Assembly (NCBI GenBank): GCA_029204225.1
Contig: CM055107.1
Coordinates: 3,478,706-3,542,705, forward strand
Direction: 5' to 3'
DNA length: 64,000 bases
Source: Diphasiastrum complanatum
Taxonomy: Eukaryota; Streptophyta; Lycopodiopsida; Lycopodiales; Lycopodiaceae
How positions within the stretch are numbered: the first letter of the stretch is position 1; each line of letters opens with the position of its first letter. The notes under the pieces are model-generated. The model did not search any database. It was not told the DNA's origin and saw only the letters and a list, made by a program, of their open reading frames with translations. The position numbers and the translations under genes are program-made. This document shows, in pieces, positions 1-11,001 of the stretch.

Positions 1-395
1 AACCCTATTTAATAGGTGAGAGGGAATTGGCACCCTTTGTGTGTATGTCCAACCCGATGATCACATAGAGATTTGATTAATTAGAAAGTCAATAAAAGGA
101 TTTTAGGCCTTTTTGCGGGACTTTTAATGTCGCAGGGCCTAAAAGTTAAGTTAGTGAATAAAGTAGGGGTTCCCACCCAAATTCAATTTCAAATTGGGTC
201 CTCCAATTAATGAATGGGTTTCCTCCACTTTTTAAATACTTCGGTTAGAATTAGCCAATAGGAATTGGGACACTCATCTCCTCAATTCGCTATATAAGTA
301 GCAAAAATCTAACTATTGACAAGTGATATAATTTTTACAGATTTGATCTAAGATAGGATTTGATTGAAAAATCTAGATCCAATCTCATTGTCTGA
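1..395. other. Retroelement-like 5' non-coding remnant
   Basis: No coding sequence is visible. A TATA-like box (tatataag) lies at about 291-298, some 115 bases before the first ATG of the following gag fragment. The phrase 'gccaatagga' at 252-261 recurs in the LTR starting at 756. This suggests the tail of an LTR or leader of the truncated upstream gypsy element, but I cannot place its ends. Confidence 0.35.
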
Positions 396-755
396 TTGAA
401 TTTATTCACAATGGATGTTCCACCAATTGTTGTTAGAAGGTCACCGCGGTTAGAGATACCAAAGTATAATGGGTTATCTGATCCTATCAGATTTCTCAAA
501 ATCTATTTTGAATCATGTGAGGTAGATGGCAAAGTTCTTCCACAAGATAAACTTAAGCTATTCTGTATGGCCATAACTAGAGCAACACAAGATTGGTTTT
601 ATAACAAGATGAAATGGAACGTGCAGATTGGGAAGTTGTTAAACAAGTCCTCATCACAAGATTTAACCCAAGAAAATTTATGGAAAAGCCTTTCCTACTT
701 TTAAGTAAGATTAAAATGGGAAAGAGAGAGGGAGTATGAGATTATATTGAATGGG
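396..755 (+). pseudogene. Gypsy gag fragment, 3'-truncated
   Basis: Encodes the N-terminal part of a retrotransposon gag (capsid) protein. The signature is 'PRLEIPKYNGLSDPIRFL' followed by 'QDWFYN'. The same motif order occurs in the gags at 2850, 45340 and 56202 of this window, which supports the family call. The 102-codon frame stops at 704; a shifted frame continues a gag-like stretch (KMGKRERE) up to 755. There the TG end of an LTR begins, so the later insertion removed the rest. No zinc knuckle or pol remains. It cannot make a working capsid. Confidence 0.7.
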
Positions 756-1655
<900 letters not shown>

Positions 1656-1656
1656 G

Positions 1657-1674
1657 TGGCGTCGTTGCCGAGGA
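1657..1674 (+). other. Primer-binding site, gypsy element O
   Basis: The sequence TGGCGTCGTTGCCGAGGA lies one base after the LTR end. It resembles the PBS (TGGCGCCGTTGCC type) used by Athila/Tat-like plant gypsy elements and matched to tRNA-Asp. A related 14-mer occurs on the minus strand at 58527-58540 in gypsy M. Confidence 0.7.
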
Positions 1675-2849
1675 TAGGTTTCCACTAACTAGTGTAGCTG
1701 CATTTTAGCTATTTCTTGCTTTTTAGAGTAGTTTTAGGTAGATTTTTGGGAGTTTAGAGTTAGGTGTAATTTTTTGTATTTGGACTGTTCACGGCTAGCG
1801 GAGGAGGTGTAAGAGGGTAGAGGAGGCCCTTAACAGCTTCTAAGGGCTTGAAACCCAAACCAACCAGCCAAAAAACCCAAAAAACACACCAATCTGCATT
1901 TTGAAAAGAGCCTAAAATCTCATCAGATTTTAATATCTCCAAAACCAGTGAGAGTTAACCCTTGCATGACTGGCAACAGCTCTAGGGTACTGCAAAAATC
2001 AGAGAAAAATCATAAAAACCAGAACTCTCACAGAGTCCTCTGAAGTTCCATCTCAGTGAGACCAGGATGCAGAGAGACTTGTGAGAGTTAGTTTCATGTC
2101 TAAGTGCCTGTGCGAGAGTTCTCAGTGAGAAAAAGACGAGAAAGTACCAAAGAACCCTCACAGACACCAAAATTTTCAGTTTCAGTGGGCAAGAACTCTT
2201 GCAGAGGATTTTGAAGTTCTATCTCAGTGAGACCAGGACACAGAAGAGTCTGCGAGAGTTAGTTTGATTCCAATGAGAAGAAAATTGGATTTAAGTGCTA
2301 AAAAATCACTAAAAAGTAAAGATCCAACAAATCCTTCCAATAAGAACTCGTGCAGACCCTCTCAATCGATTCAGAATGTTAATTTCCATCAGTGATGAAG
2401 TCTACGAGAGTTAGTATAAAAATTTGGTGAAGATCAAGCCAAAATAGTGGTTCTGGACCCTCGCATACAGTGAAATTTTCACTTAGTGCGAGAGTTAACT
2501 CTCGAAGAGATTTCCATAGTGAGATCTGACCTAGATTCAGCTACTATGATCCTTGAGAGAGTTACTTCCCAAAGATCTGAGAGATATCAAGTTTTTTATC
2601 TGCAAAACAGCTAAGAAACCCTCGCACAAGAGAACCCCTGCAGACTAGATCAGTGAAAAGATCTGTATCAGATCTAGCTACTGCCAAAATCTCAGGACAA
2701 TCAGTGCAAGGAGTAAAACGTTATCAAGGAAAAACCATCGTACAAGACCTAAATTTCACTTCTGGCCGATCAGATTGATCAGATCCTTAAGATCCAGACT
2801 GCATCCCACTATACAAGCATGATCCAACTAGTTTGGAACCCACCATTGG
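1675..2849 (+). other. Untranslated leader of gypsy O, motif-rich
   Basis: No sustained reading frame. The stretch 1945-2660 contains roughly fourteen copies of a loose word aactctcgcaga or its reverse complement tgcgagagtt. Two copies meet to form the perfect 16-bp palindrome cgagagttaactctcg at 2489-2504. A passage around 'atctcagtgagaccagga' is duplicated (about 2024-2098 and 2188-2261). The leaders of gypsy M and of N1/N2 carry the same kind of word. Confidence 0.6.
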
Positions 2850-3222
2850 ATGAATCTGAGATCTGGAGGATCAGTAGCAAGAAGGATAGCAAATCAAGGA
2901 CCACACCTTCCCAGATTAGCAGTTGTGCAACAAGAGGCAGATTCGGAACCAGCGCCAATGGAACCAATGGGCCAACCCGTACATGTCACTCCCTTGCAAG
3001 CAGTCCGGAGAGCACCACGGATGGAAATACCAAAATACGACGAATCATTTGATCCCATCCGATTTCTCCAAATCTACGAGCAAGCTTGTGAAATCTACGG
3101 CGAACGGACACCTGTGAAAAAGTTGATGATGTTCTCCATGTCCTTATCGGCAGTGTCTCAGGATTGATTTTTCAACTTGTCAAAGGAAGAAAAATCTATA
3201 TGGGAAGCGGTTAAGGTAGATC
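2850..3222 (+). pseudogene. Gypsy gag N-terminus (element O)
   Basis: From ATG 2850 the frame reads a short Ser/Gly/Arg N-terminus, 'PMEPMGQPVHVTPLQAVRR', then the gag core 'PRMEIPKYDESFDPIRFLQI'. The nearest relative in the window is the minus-strand gag at 55837-56202, which shares ITPLQVV, EIYDERTP and NLSNKEKS. The frame stops at 3167 where a TGA replaces the Trp of QDWFF. Homology then continues in the same frame (FNLSKEEKSIWEAVK) to about 3222, where the sequence switches to copia reverse transcriptase. Capsid only; no nucleocapsid. Confidence 0.75.
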
Positions 3223-3416
3223 TTGGTCAACTTCACTTTATATTGGGCATAAAAGTACTTAGAGGTTCAGATTTCATCTTCATTAGTCAATCTAAGTATG
3301 CTCAAATTTTTCTCAATAGATTTAAAATGAAAGATTGCAAGCATGTAGAAACACCAATGGAGCAAGATGTAAAAGTGCTCAATAAAAGTGAGGAAGCATC
3401 CTTTATGGTTCTTTAG
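3222..3416 (+). pseudogene. Copia reverse transcriptase fragment fused to gag
   Basis: The frame opened by the gag residues KEEKSIWEAVKVDLG runs without a stop into 'LHFILGIKVLRGSDFIFISQ', 'KYAQIFLNRFKM' and 'CKHVETPME'. This is the region after the YVDD box of Ty1/copia RT; compare the minus-strand RT at 25425-25859. The two families share only the short stretch at the join, so it looks like a microhomology-mediated recombination. The fragment lacks the catalytic Asp pair and cannot be active. It ends at a TAG at 3414. Confidence 0.78.
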
Positions 3417-3766
3417 GTTAGATGTTAGGGTTAGGATGTGATGAATGCATAGAAGCCCTAATATGCTCAGATATGAGCTCTACATGTATAAATATGTGAT
3501 GGTTTTTCCATTCAATTATGAGCAAAATCGAGATTTTCCTTCTTGACTAGTTTAAGTCTATGATTTGATTGATGATTGCTATTGGCATATGATTTTTTGT
3601 GACCATTGGATGAGTTTGGAGGTGCAGGTACAGTACACAGGGAGCAGAAGGCCGTACACTCACACGTCTGAAGAGTTTGGCATGATTTTCATGGAGTTCA
3701 AGCCAAGACAAGCTAGAAATCAAGGTATTGATTAGTAATCTAGCTTCTAGATCTTGATTGGATTTT
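3417..3766. other. Non-coding, possible copia LTR debris
   Basis: No coding signal. It follows the copia RT fragment and contains 'cacacgtctgaag', which resembles the cacacgtgtg words common in the copia LTRs of this window. It may be a decayed 3' end of the copia piece. Otherwise I see nothing in it. Confidence 0.3.
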
Positions 3767-4301
3767 AAGTAGGTGCTTTCTCCATCATTTCTAGGATCAA
3801 ATGGGATTATTCTTGTAGTGAAGATGATTGTGAGAAAATATCTTTCAAGAAAGGAAGGAATTTTGTTATAGTAAGAAAGAGGGGACTTAAAAAGTTGTCT
3901 GATTGAAGAGGGGTGATTTTCGTGTCCAAAAAAGTTGAAATAGCTGAGCTTGGTATGTGTTTATTTTTCCACAAGTAGTTTGCTACACCTAATTATGATT
4001 GGTCCATATTTTATAATTCGTTGTCCTACACGTTGTTTCTTCATTCTACCATTTATGCTACAAGGTTTTTTTACTTTTTCTAATTGTTATGAGAATCCTA
4101 GCGACAAAGCACCTCCTTTTGGGATTCTAGTTTGATATATTTGTTAGACTTGCGAGCTAAATGACAAAAAGCATAAGTGAACATCATCCCAAGACTATTA
4201 TTCTCTTCTTAGAGACAAGCTAGTCAATTTTTTTGAGCTTTGATGAAACAATTTCTATTTACAAACACTTTACAATGTTGCCTTGGTCATGAAAGCTATT
4301 A

Positions 4302-4407
4302 TTATTATTATTATTATTATTATGCCCAAAGGGGTTGGCCTAGTTGGTTAACTTGGCATCCAAAGTTTCTTTGGTCCCAAGTTCGAGCCTCCCTTGGAAA
4401 CCAAGAA
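4302..4407. mobile_element. tRNA-related SINE-like insertion
   Basis: A 106-bp insert is flanked by the 15-bp direct repeat catgaaagctattat (4287-4301 and 4408-4422), as expected for a target-primed insertion. It holds an A-box match, tggcctagttgg (4336-4347), and a B-box match, gttcgagcc (4381-4389). The spacing fits an RNA polymerase III internal promoter. A (TTA)n run is at the left end, which suggests a (TAA)n tail if the insert is read on the minus strand; the boxes read on the plus strand. Orientation is therefore unresolved. Confidence 0.5.
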
Positions 4408-6499
4408 GCATGAAAGCTATTATAATCAACATGTACTAGAGTTCCATTCTTTTCATGTTTAAATGGTCCTAGTCGACTTTTAAAATTATACATGAATGCT
4501 TGCATTCATCAATGCTTTTGATCGGAAAATTCTAATATGAAATTGTAGACACATATTTTCTAGGCTTATTTTTTTTGCCATGTAGCATATGTAGAAAGAA
4601 ACATATTCTTCTTGGTCTAACTTGGGAGAGTAAAACTTGTCTAGGCCTGTTTGGATGGAAAGCACAAGGGCATGTTATCCCTCCACTGGCGGAAGTGAGA
4701 GGTGATCGCTGCTTGGTGGCCCGCCTCACGCAGTCTCCTCTACAGCATCGCGTGATCACAGACCCTCCCTCCAGAGGATTGCATTCAACGACTCCTGCCT
4801 TGGAGTGGACACGCCCAAAATGAGTGCAATATCCGCCACAGTTACCACATTCGATTCCCCGTTCACACTGTCCTGTCCCCACTTGGGCTACAGATGGGCG
4901 CTACACAACCTGACGCACCTATGCTGCTGAATCTCAGCTTATGAAGACATGGTATAGCCTATCCGCATGCACTTATGGGAGTACCTATGCCACGCGTTTG
5001 CTTCTGCTTCACCCGGATATTTTGCAACGGCCTGATCACACTAGTAAAGCCAGAATTGGTGGTGGATGCTTTTATTGCCTTGCAACAATGATATGCGTAG
5101 ATTTGGAAACTCTGTGGGGACTGTTATTTTTCTGAGGAGCGATGATTTTGTAGCATCATACCTCTGACCAAAAATGCAACAGTACTTGCGTATGTTGGCA
5201 GCCACAAAATGGTCTAATAGAGACCTGTGGTAGCGTCACAATCAGCGATCCAGAAGCCCACAAAACTCTGGATTATTGTGCTGAATTGGCGTCTCTTAAA
5301 AGCGACATGGAGCAGAAAAGTAGATTCAATAGCTGATGAGCGAGTGGGTTGTGTGCAGTCATATGTAGCATATGCCGTGTTCGTTTGCAATATAGCATTG
5401 GATAGCAGATTAACCATCTATGACAGACAATCTCCATTCTGGACTTAGTTTGTACAAAAATTGGCTAGATGCTACTTCTTGGCAGGCCGATGATGGGTTT
5501 CATTGGGAAGCATGGACAACAAAAATCTATGCATTTTTTTCTCCACAGGGTATAGTGAGCAAAATGCTCCCAAGAGGTTGTGGCTTTCTAGTAGAACCAA
5601 TGAGAATTTCAATGTGAAAAATGGGTCATGTTAAAAGGAAATATGGTTCCAAGAGAGAACCCAAATGTAGTAGATATAATGCAAGCTTTTGCGTGGGACA
5701 ACCAACAAATTTGTAGTCTATCAACCTAAGTTCATTATGTTGAATCAAACAATAGAAGACTCATGATGACACACGTTTCTCTCACTACATTTTATCAAAT
5801 TCTTATTGATCTAAAAAAGCTTCAGTTACAAACCATTGATTTTGGTTGTAAATATGTAGTTCAATTTGGTGGTGGCCTAGGAGAGAAGGCTTCTACCTAG
5901 TGCTATGAAATTCATTCACATATCCATGAGACAATATTCAAAAGAAGATCATAGCCAATACCAAAGCAGAGTTAGCTACGACTGAGATCGCCGCCGCCAT
6001 TTTAGCCAGATAGTTACATGAGTACTTGAAAAAAGAGGCAACATGCAGAGCATCTAGACCTTAGAGTTCTCTCAACCCTCTACATGTCTATCCAGTACAC
6101 AAAAAAGAGATTTGGTTAGATGTCCTGTTCTATAAGAACTTTGATGCCTACAGTCTTTATCTACCTCCAGTTGAGTTTCTCATTGATGACCAACCTCTTG
6201 AGTTGTGGCCATCCACTAGCCCACAAATCAAATTTACAGGGCCACTCATTTCTTGTAGTTTTGAGGACTACAAAGATGCCTATGAGAGTTTATGTAGGTT
6301 TTCAATTATTGTTGCGCACTAACAAAGATTATACACTTCTTGCTTGACCACATTAAATCATTATACCAACCAATGAATTTGGATCCACTTTGATCCTAGT
6401 ATTCAGTTGACTAACAACAAGAGATTTGAACTCTTGAAACGTTCCAAACACCATGCTATCCAGGGACAAGAGGTTCAAGTGTAGCTAGAATAATCATTC

Positions 6500-7294
6500 A
6501 TGAAAGTGGCATATATCTTTGCACCTTGAGAGAAACAATGGACATCCATATGAAAAACTTCAAAGGGAGTGAAATATTTAGTGGTGAAAATGAAACATGT
6601 AAAAGCTTCTTGTTACTTATCATTGGTGGTACTCATGTTTTGAATCATGGTTTTGCTTTACAATAAGAGACAATGAGAGGAAAACGAGGATTGTTATTAC
6701 TTTTTTAGCTCTCTTTTCTCATAATTTTCAAAATTTAACTACTACTACTTTACAGATGATGAATGATATCATAGGAAACTTTATTGTTATGTATTTGGAT
6801 GATAAATTGTTTTCTAGTAAATGATGAGTGAACATATCTCACATTTTCATACATTGATATAGCTATGGTAGGATCACAAAATGTATGCTAAGAGAATCCA
6901 TGCCTCTAGCTTTCTTGTGTAGGATGCGAAATAGCTTAGGCATTTGATATTTATGGATCAAGTGAGGATGGATCACAAAGGTGGAGGTTATTTGGAATTG
7001 GGATACATTTTTCATAATAGATCGTGTGAAATCCTCAATTGTGATTATCAATTGGTATGATCAAATCATCAATGAATATTCATATTTGATATATGTCACA
7101 AAAGGGGAGTACAAGAATAGATTTTTCAAGAAAAATGACAAGCGAGGGACGGGCGGGAGGAGGACATGCACAAGAAGCCTTTGATCAGCTCAATCGTGAA
7201 GTGTCTACCCACCCTTACGTGACATATAGTGGATCTAAATGCACCATTGGTTTTCATGAAGACAAACATAAGTATCATTGTTATAGGTGTTATA
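6500..7294 (+). pseudogene. Decayed gypsy RT and RNase H, copy 1
   Basis: Scattered over frameshifts are pieces of Ty3/gypsy polymerase: a KGSEIFS-like piece, 'FxxRDNERKT' (the GYxQxRI..D..KTAF region), then 'MMNDIIGNFIVMYLDDKLFSSK', the catalytic xxDD box, near 6755. Next come 'RMDHKGGGYLELG' (VRMDPxKVEVIRNW region) and 'FDQLNREVSTHPYV', the start of the RNase H domain, at 7177-7220. Every part has stops or shifts. The homologous copy at 29590-30470 extends further into RNase H. Insertion of the LTR at 7295 cut this copy. Confidence 0.65.
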
Positions 7295-7790
7295 TGTTGT
7301 GGGTATTTCCTGTACAATAATAAATTAGTGGGTCCCACCACTAAAACCACTATTGGCCAAGCCTTACCTAGTGGGCCCCGCCACATTACAGTAGAGCAAT
7401 AAGTGCGAGGCACTGGCTTCCTGTGTGTATAAGCCCAGCCCAATGAGCACACTAGTTAAATAGATTAAGTTGTTTCTTAGTGACTTGGGTCTTAGGTGCA
7501 AATAAATAAGTTAAAGGCCAAAGTCTAAGTTACAAGGTTGAGTCAAAGTCAAATGGTGGTAGGTGGGGTGTGTTTCTTTGTGCACCACTAGATCTTTTGT
7601 GTTTCTTTGGAGGGGCTAGGATTGCAATCCTTGCCATTTCAAGTGGCCAATAGAATGAATGGGTGGGGCAAGGGCCTCCCCAAGAATAAAAGAGCACCAT
7701 TTGTACTTGTTGGAGTTTAATCTTACTCTTACTCTTCCTAACTGCCTTCCTTCCTTCTCTCAATTTTACTCTCTCAAATGAAACCTGCAG
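7295..7790 (+). repeat. LTR related to the 756-1655 LTR, 3' end unclear
   Basis: Starts TGTTGTGGGTATTTCC and follows the first 375 bp of the 756 LTR at moderate similarity, including 'aagcccagcccaatgagcac' and 'agagcaccatttgtactt'. After about 7710 the two diverge. No PBS or polypurine tract is evident beside it, so it may be a solo or partial LTR of a sister subfamily. It lies directly after the broken RNase H of the duplicated unit. Confidence 0.55.
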
Positions 7791-8002
7791 AAAATGAACT
7801 ATTTTTCAACAGTCTGCATTTTTAGATTGTCGCTACAGTCTGCATCTTTCTTCGCAATTTTTGATAAGCGAAAAACCCGACACCCGACACTGTCGCCTTT
7901 CCACCTTCGGGCCATCCTGAGCAACTAAGTGTTTTGTGACACTTGTGCTAGCTCGGTTTTTCAGCCATTTCAGACACTTCCAAAAATGCGACACTGCTTT
8001 GC

Positions 8003-8270
8003 GAAAAATGTGACACTGCATTTTTAATGCAATTTCTGACAGGCGACAATTATGAAAAATGCGACACTGCATTTTTACATGCAATTTCTGACAGGCGACA
8101 ATTGCGAAAAATGTGACACTGCATTTTTACATGCAATTTCTAACAAGCGACAATTATGAAAGAATGCGACACTGCATTTTACATGCAATTCCCGACAGGC
8201 GACAAAAGCGAAAAATGTGACACTGCTTTTTTACACGAGATTCCACACAAATGACCATCTGCAAATTTAC
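8003..8270. repeat. 52-bp tandem repeat, about five copies
   Basis: Units of 51-52 bp begin near 8003, 8054, 8106, 8158 and 8210. Each reads roughly gaaaaatgcgacactgcatt followed by tttacatgcaatttctgacaggcgacaat. A partial unit precedes them at 7984. Later copies drift. There is no reading frame across the array. The shared word 'gcgaca' also appears in the flank at 7830-7900. Confidence 0.9.
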
Positions 8271-8410
8271 AAGGGATCCCAAGTACAGACTGTCTATGTC
8301 TTCATACTCCAATAATAACAGTTCTAATTAGTCAGTTAATCAGTTGTTAAGCGATCTTGTAAATGCAAAGATATAATAATACAAGATCTTCCAATTGCTA
8401 TATAAGTAAA

Positions 8411-9684
<1,274 letters not shown>

Positions 9685-9689
9685 TTATT

Positions 9690-9915
9690 TACAAGTTGTT
9701 GTGGCTTTTGATATGGATAAGCCACAGAACCAATCACTGGATTTTTTTAGCTTCTTTCTCACTGTAGAAAAATTAAAATGATTTTTAAAATCTGTGTTCC
9801 ATGTAGTGTTGTAGTGCAACATGAATCTGTTTCCATCAGTAGAGAAGTAGACGATGGTGAGGTATCCGATCTCATTACAGAGATGTGCACCACCAGAATT
9901 TCGCACATTATAGTC
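9690..9915 (-). pseudogene. DNA methyltransferase-like C-terminal piece, copy 1
   Basis: Encodes 'RNSGGAHLCNEIGYLTIVYF', then 'FMLHYNTTWNTDF' and 'FSTVRKKLK'. It aligns residue for residue with the copy at 11002-11521, from just after the splice acceptor onward. A frameshift near 9730 precedes 'PYQKPQQLVN' in another frame, after which homology ends. The motif I (SAM-binding) part is therefore missing. It joins the ParB-like exon on its right through leftover intron sequence (aaacattttttgttatt), so a deletion removed the catalytic middle. Non-functional remnant. Confidence 0.7.
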
Positions 9916-9952
9916 AAAAAAACAAATAACAAAAAATGTTTAATATTATTGT

Positions 9953-10290
9953 TTTATAGCCTTCATTGTGAAGCTTGAGGTACTCCTTGTGAAGAAATAT
10001 GACTCGATATATAATAGTCATCTTCAATCTATAATCTTGGTCGACGTTGTGATCCCAAGCAAGGAGCTTGGCTTCCTCAACTGTCAACCCAACAAAAACA
10101 ATCACACTAACCTGCCTGAATGACTGTACATGAGGATACTCTACGAAGAGTTCCTCTCTAGCTTGCAGGCTATGAATTCCGCATAAAACAAAAAACCTAT
10201 AAGAATCTATACATTGAATATCAAAATCTGCTACTGTCGGTTAGTCATTAGGGTCAACAAGAACTATGAAAGGAGTGACAATTTTGAATC
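9953..10290 (-). pseudogene. ParB-like nuclease-domain exon, copy 1
   Basis: Read on the minus strand from 10290: 'GFKIVTPFIVLVDPND', one in-frame stop, 'PTVADFDIQCIDSYRFFVL', 'CGIHSLQAREEL', then 'VFVGLTVEEAKLLAWDHN'. The order (a beta-rich start, a G-x-H-x-x-x-A-R-x-x-L helix in the place of the ParB G-x-x-R box, then GLTxxEAxxLxxxHN) fits the ParB/sulfiredoxin-fold N-terminal domain that often precedes DNA methyltransferases in bacteria and phages. One nonsense codon interrupts about 110 codons. Family call by eye; function in this plant unknown. Confidence 0.6.
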
Positions 10291-10299
10291 CTCAATTCA

Positions 10300-10990
10300 G
10301 AATTGAATTAATTATTTGCAAGATGCTACAATGTGAAAATCTTTAAAATTTAGATGGAGTATTGCAAAATATTTTTAGAATTTTACATTAAAATTGCTCA
10401 AAAAATAAAAATATTATTTTTGTGCAAATTGTTATTATAAAAAATAGTTGTTAAATTAAGTGCCAATTGTAAAATTTTAAAAATTAATTTTAAAAAAATC
10501 AACAAAAAAATAATTTAATATAATTTTGATAACATGTTTGTGATTTAATATGTGTATTTTAATAGTCAAATAAACTATACAAATCTAAAATTTAAAAAGA
10601 TATGCTTAAATTTTTATAAATATTATTCAACAATACACTCTTTTAGCAAAAGGATAATTAAGACTACCTAAAAAAAATGATAACTTATTTGCACTTTAAT
10701 AGTCAAGTAAACACTACAGATGTAAAATTTAAAAAAATATGCTTAATTTCTAACAAATATTATTCAACAATAAAATTATCGAACAAAATAATTAAAACAA
10801 TATAGGAAAAAAATATTTTTTTTACATAAATACAATCATCTTTCAATTAAAAGAGGAATCTACAAAAACAAATTTTTTTTCAGAATGTTTTAAATAACAT
10901 ATAGTCAAAAATTTTCAATCATGTCATTTGAATCTGGAGAAGCAGCCCTTCCAATTCTTGCATATGTTGGAGTTGTTGCTTCGTCCTGAA
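10300..10990. repeat. AT-rich spacer with imperfect tandem duplication
   Basis: Over 75% A+T. A block of about 90 bp containing 'taatagtcaa', 'taaaatttaaaaa', 'atatgctta' and 'aaatattattcaacaata' occurs at about 10557-10640 and again at 10690-10776. No coding signal except near 10925-10985, where a minus-strand frame (ATTPTYARIGRAASPDS) may be the frameshifted C-terminal tail of the gene at 11002-12232. Confidence 0.6.
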
Positions 10991-11001
10991 TAACAACTTT
11001 T

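Larger units (their letters stand above)
3767..7294 (+). repeat. 3.5-kb dispersed duplication, copy 1
   Basis: From 'gctttctccatcatttctagg' to the LTR at 7295 this segment matches 26813-30395 in the same orientation. Long stretches, such as 5415-5760 against 28525-28870, differ by only a few bases. Copy 1 lacks about 33 bp near 3810 that copy 2 has. Around 4275-4657 the two copies carry unrelated fillers of about 380 and 430 bp. A (TTA)n run sits at 4296-4323. The 3' third is a decayed gypsy RT/RNase H. The first 2.5 kb shows short open pieces and one possible splice donor (gagcttg/gtatgtg) near 3953, but no family I recognise. Copy 1 ends where the LTR begins. Confidence 0.8.

Noticed and set aside
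4325-4400. A tRNA gene
   Set aside because: A and B boxes are present, but I could not fold a full acceptor stem and anticodon arm. The target repeats point to a SINE-like insert instead.
4532-4882. 116-codon minus-strand frame and an overlapping plus frame in the duplicated unit
   Set aside because: Neither is preserved in the second copy at the matching place (the filler differs), so conservation does not support coding.
8003-8270. CRISPR-like array
   Set aside because: Units are contiguous with no unique spacers, and the genome is eukaryotic. It is a simple tandem repeat.
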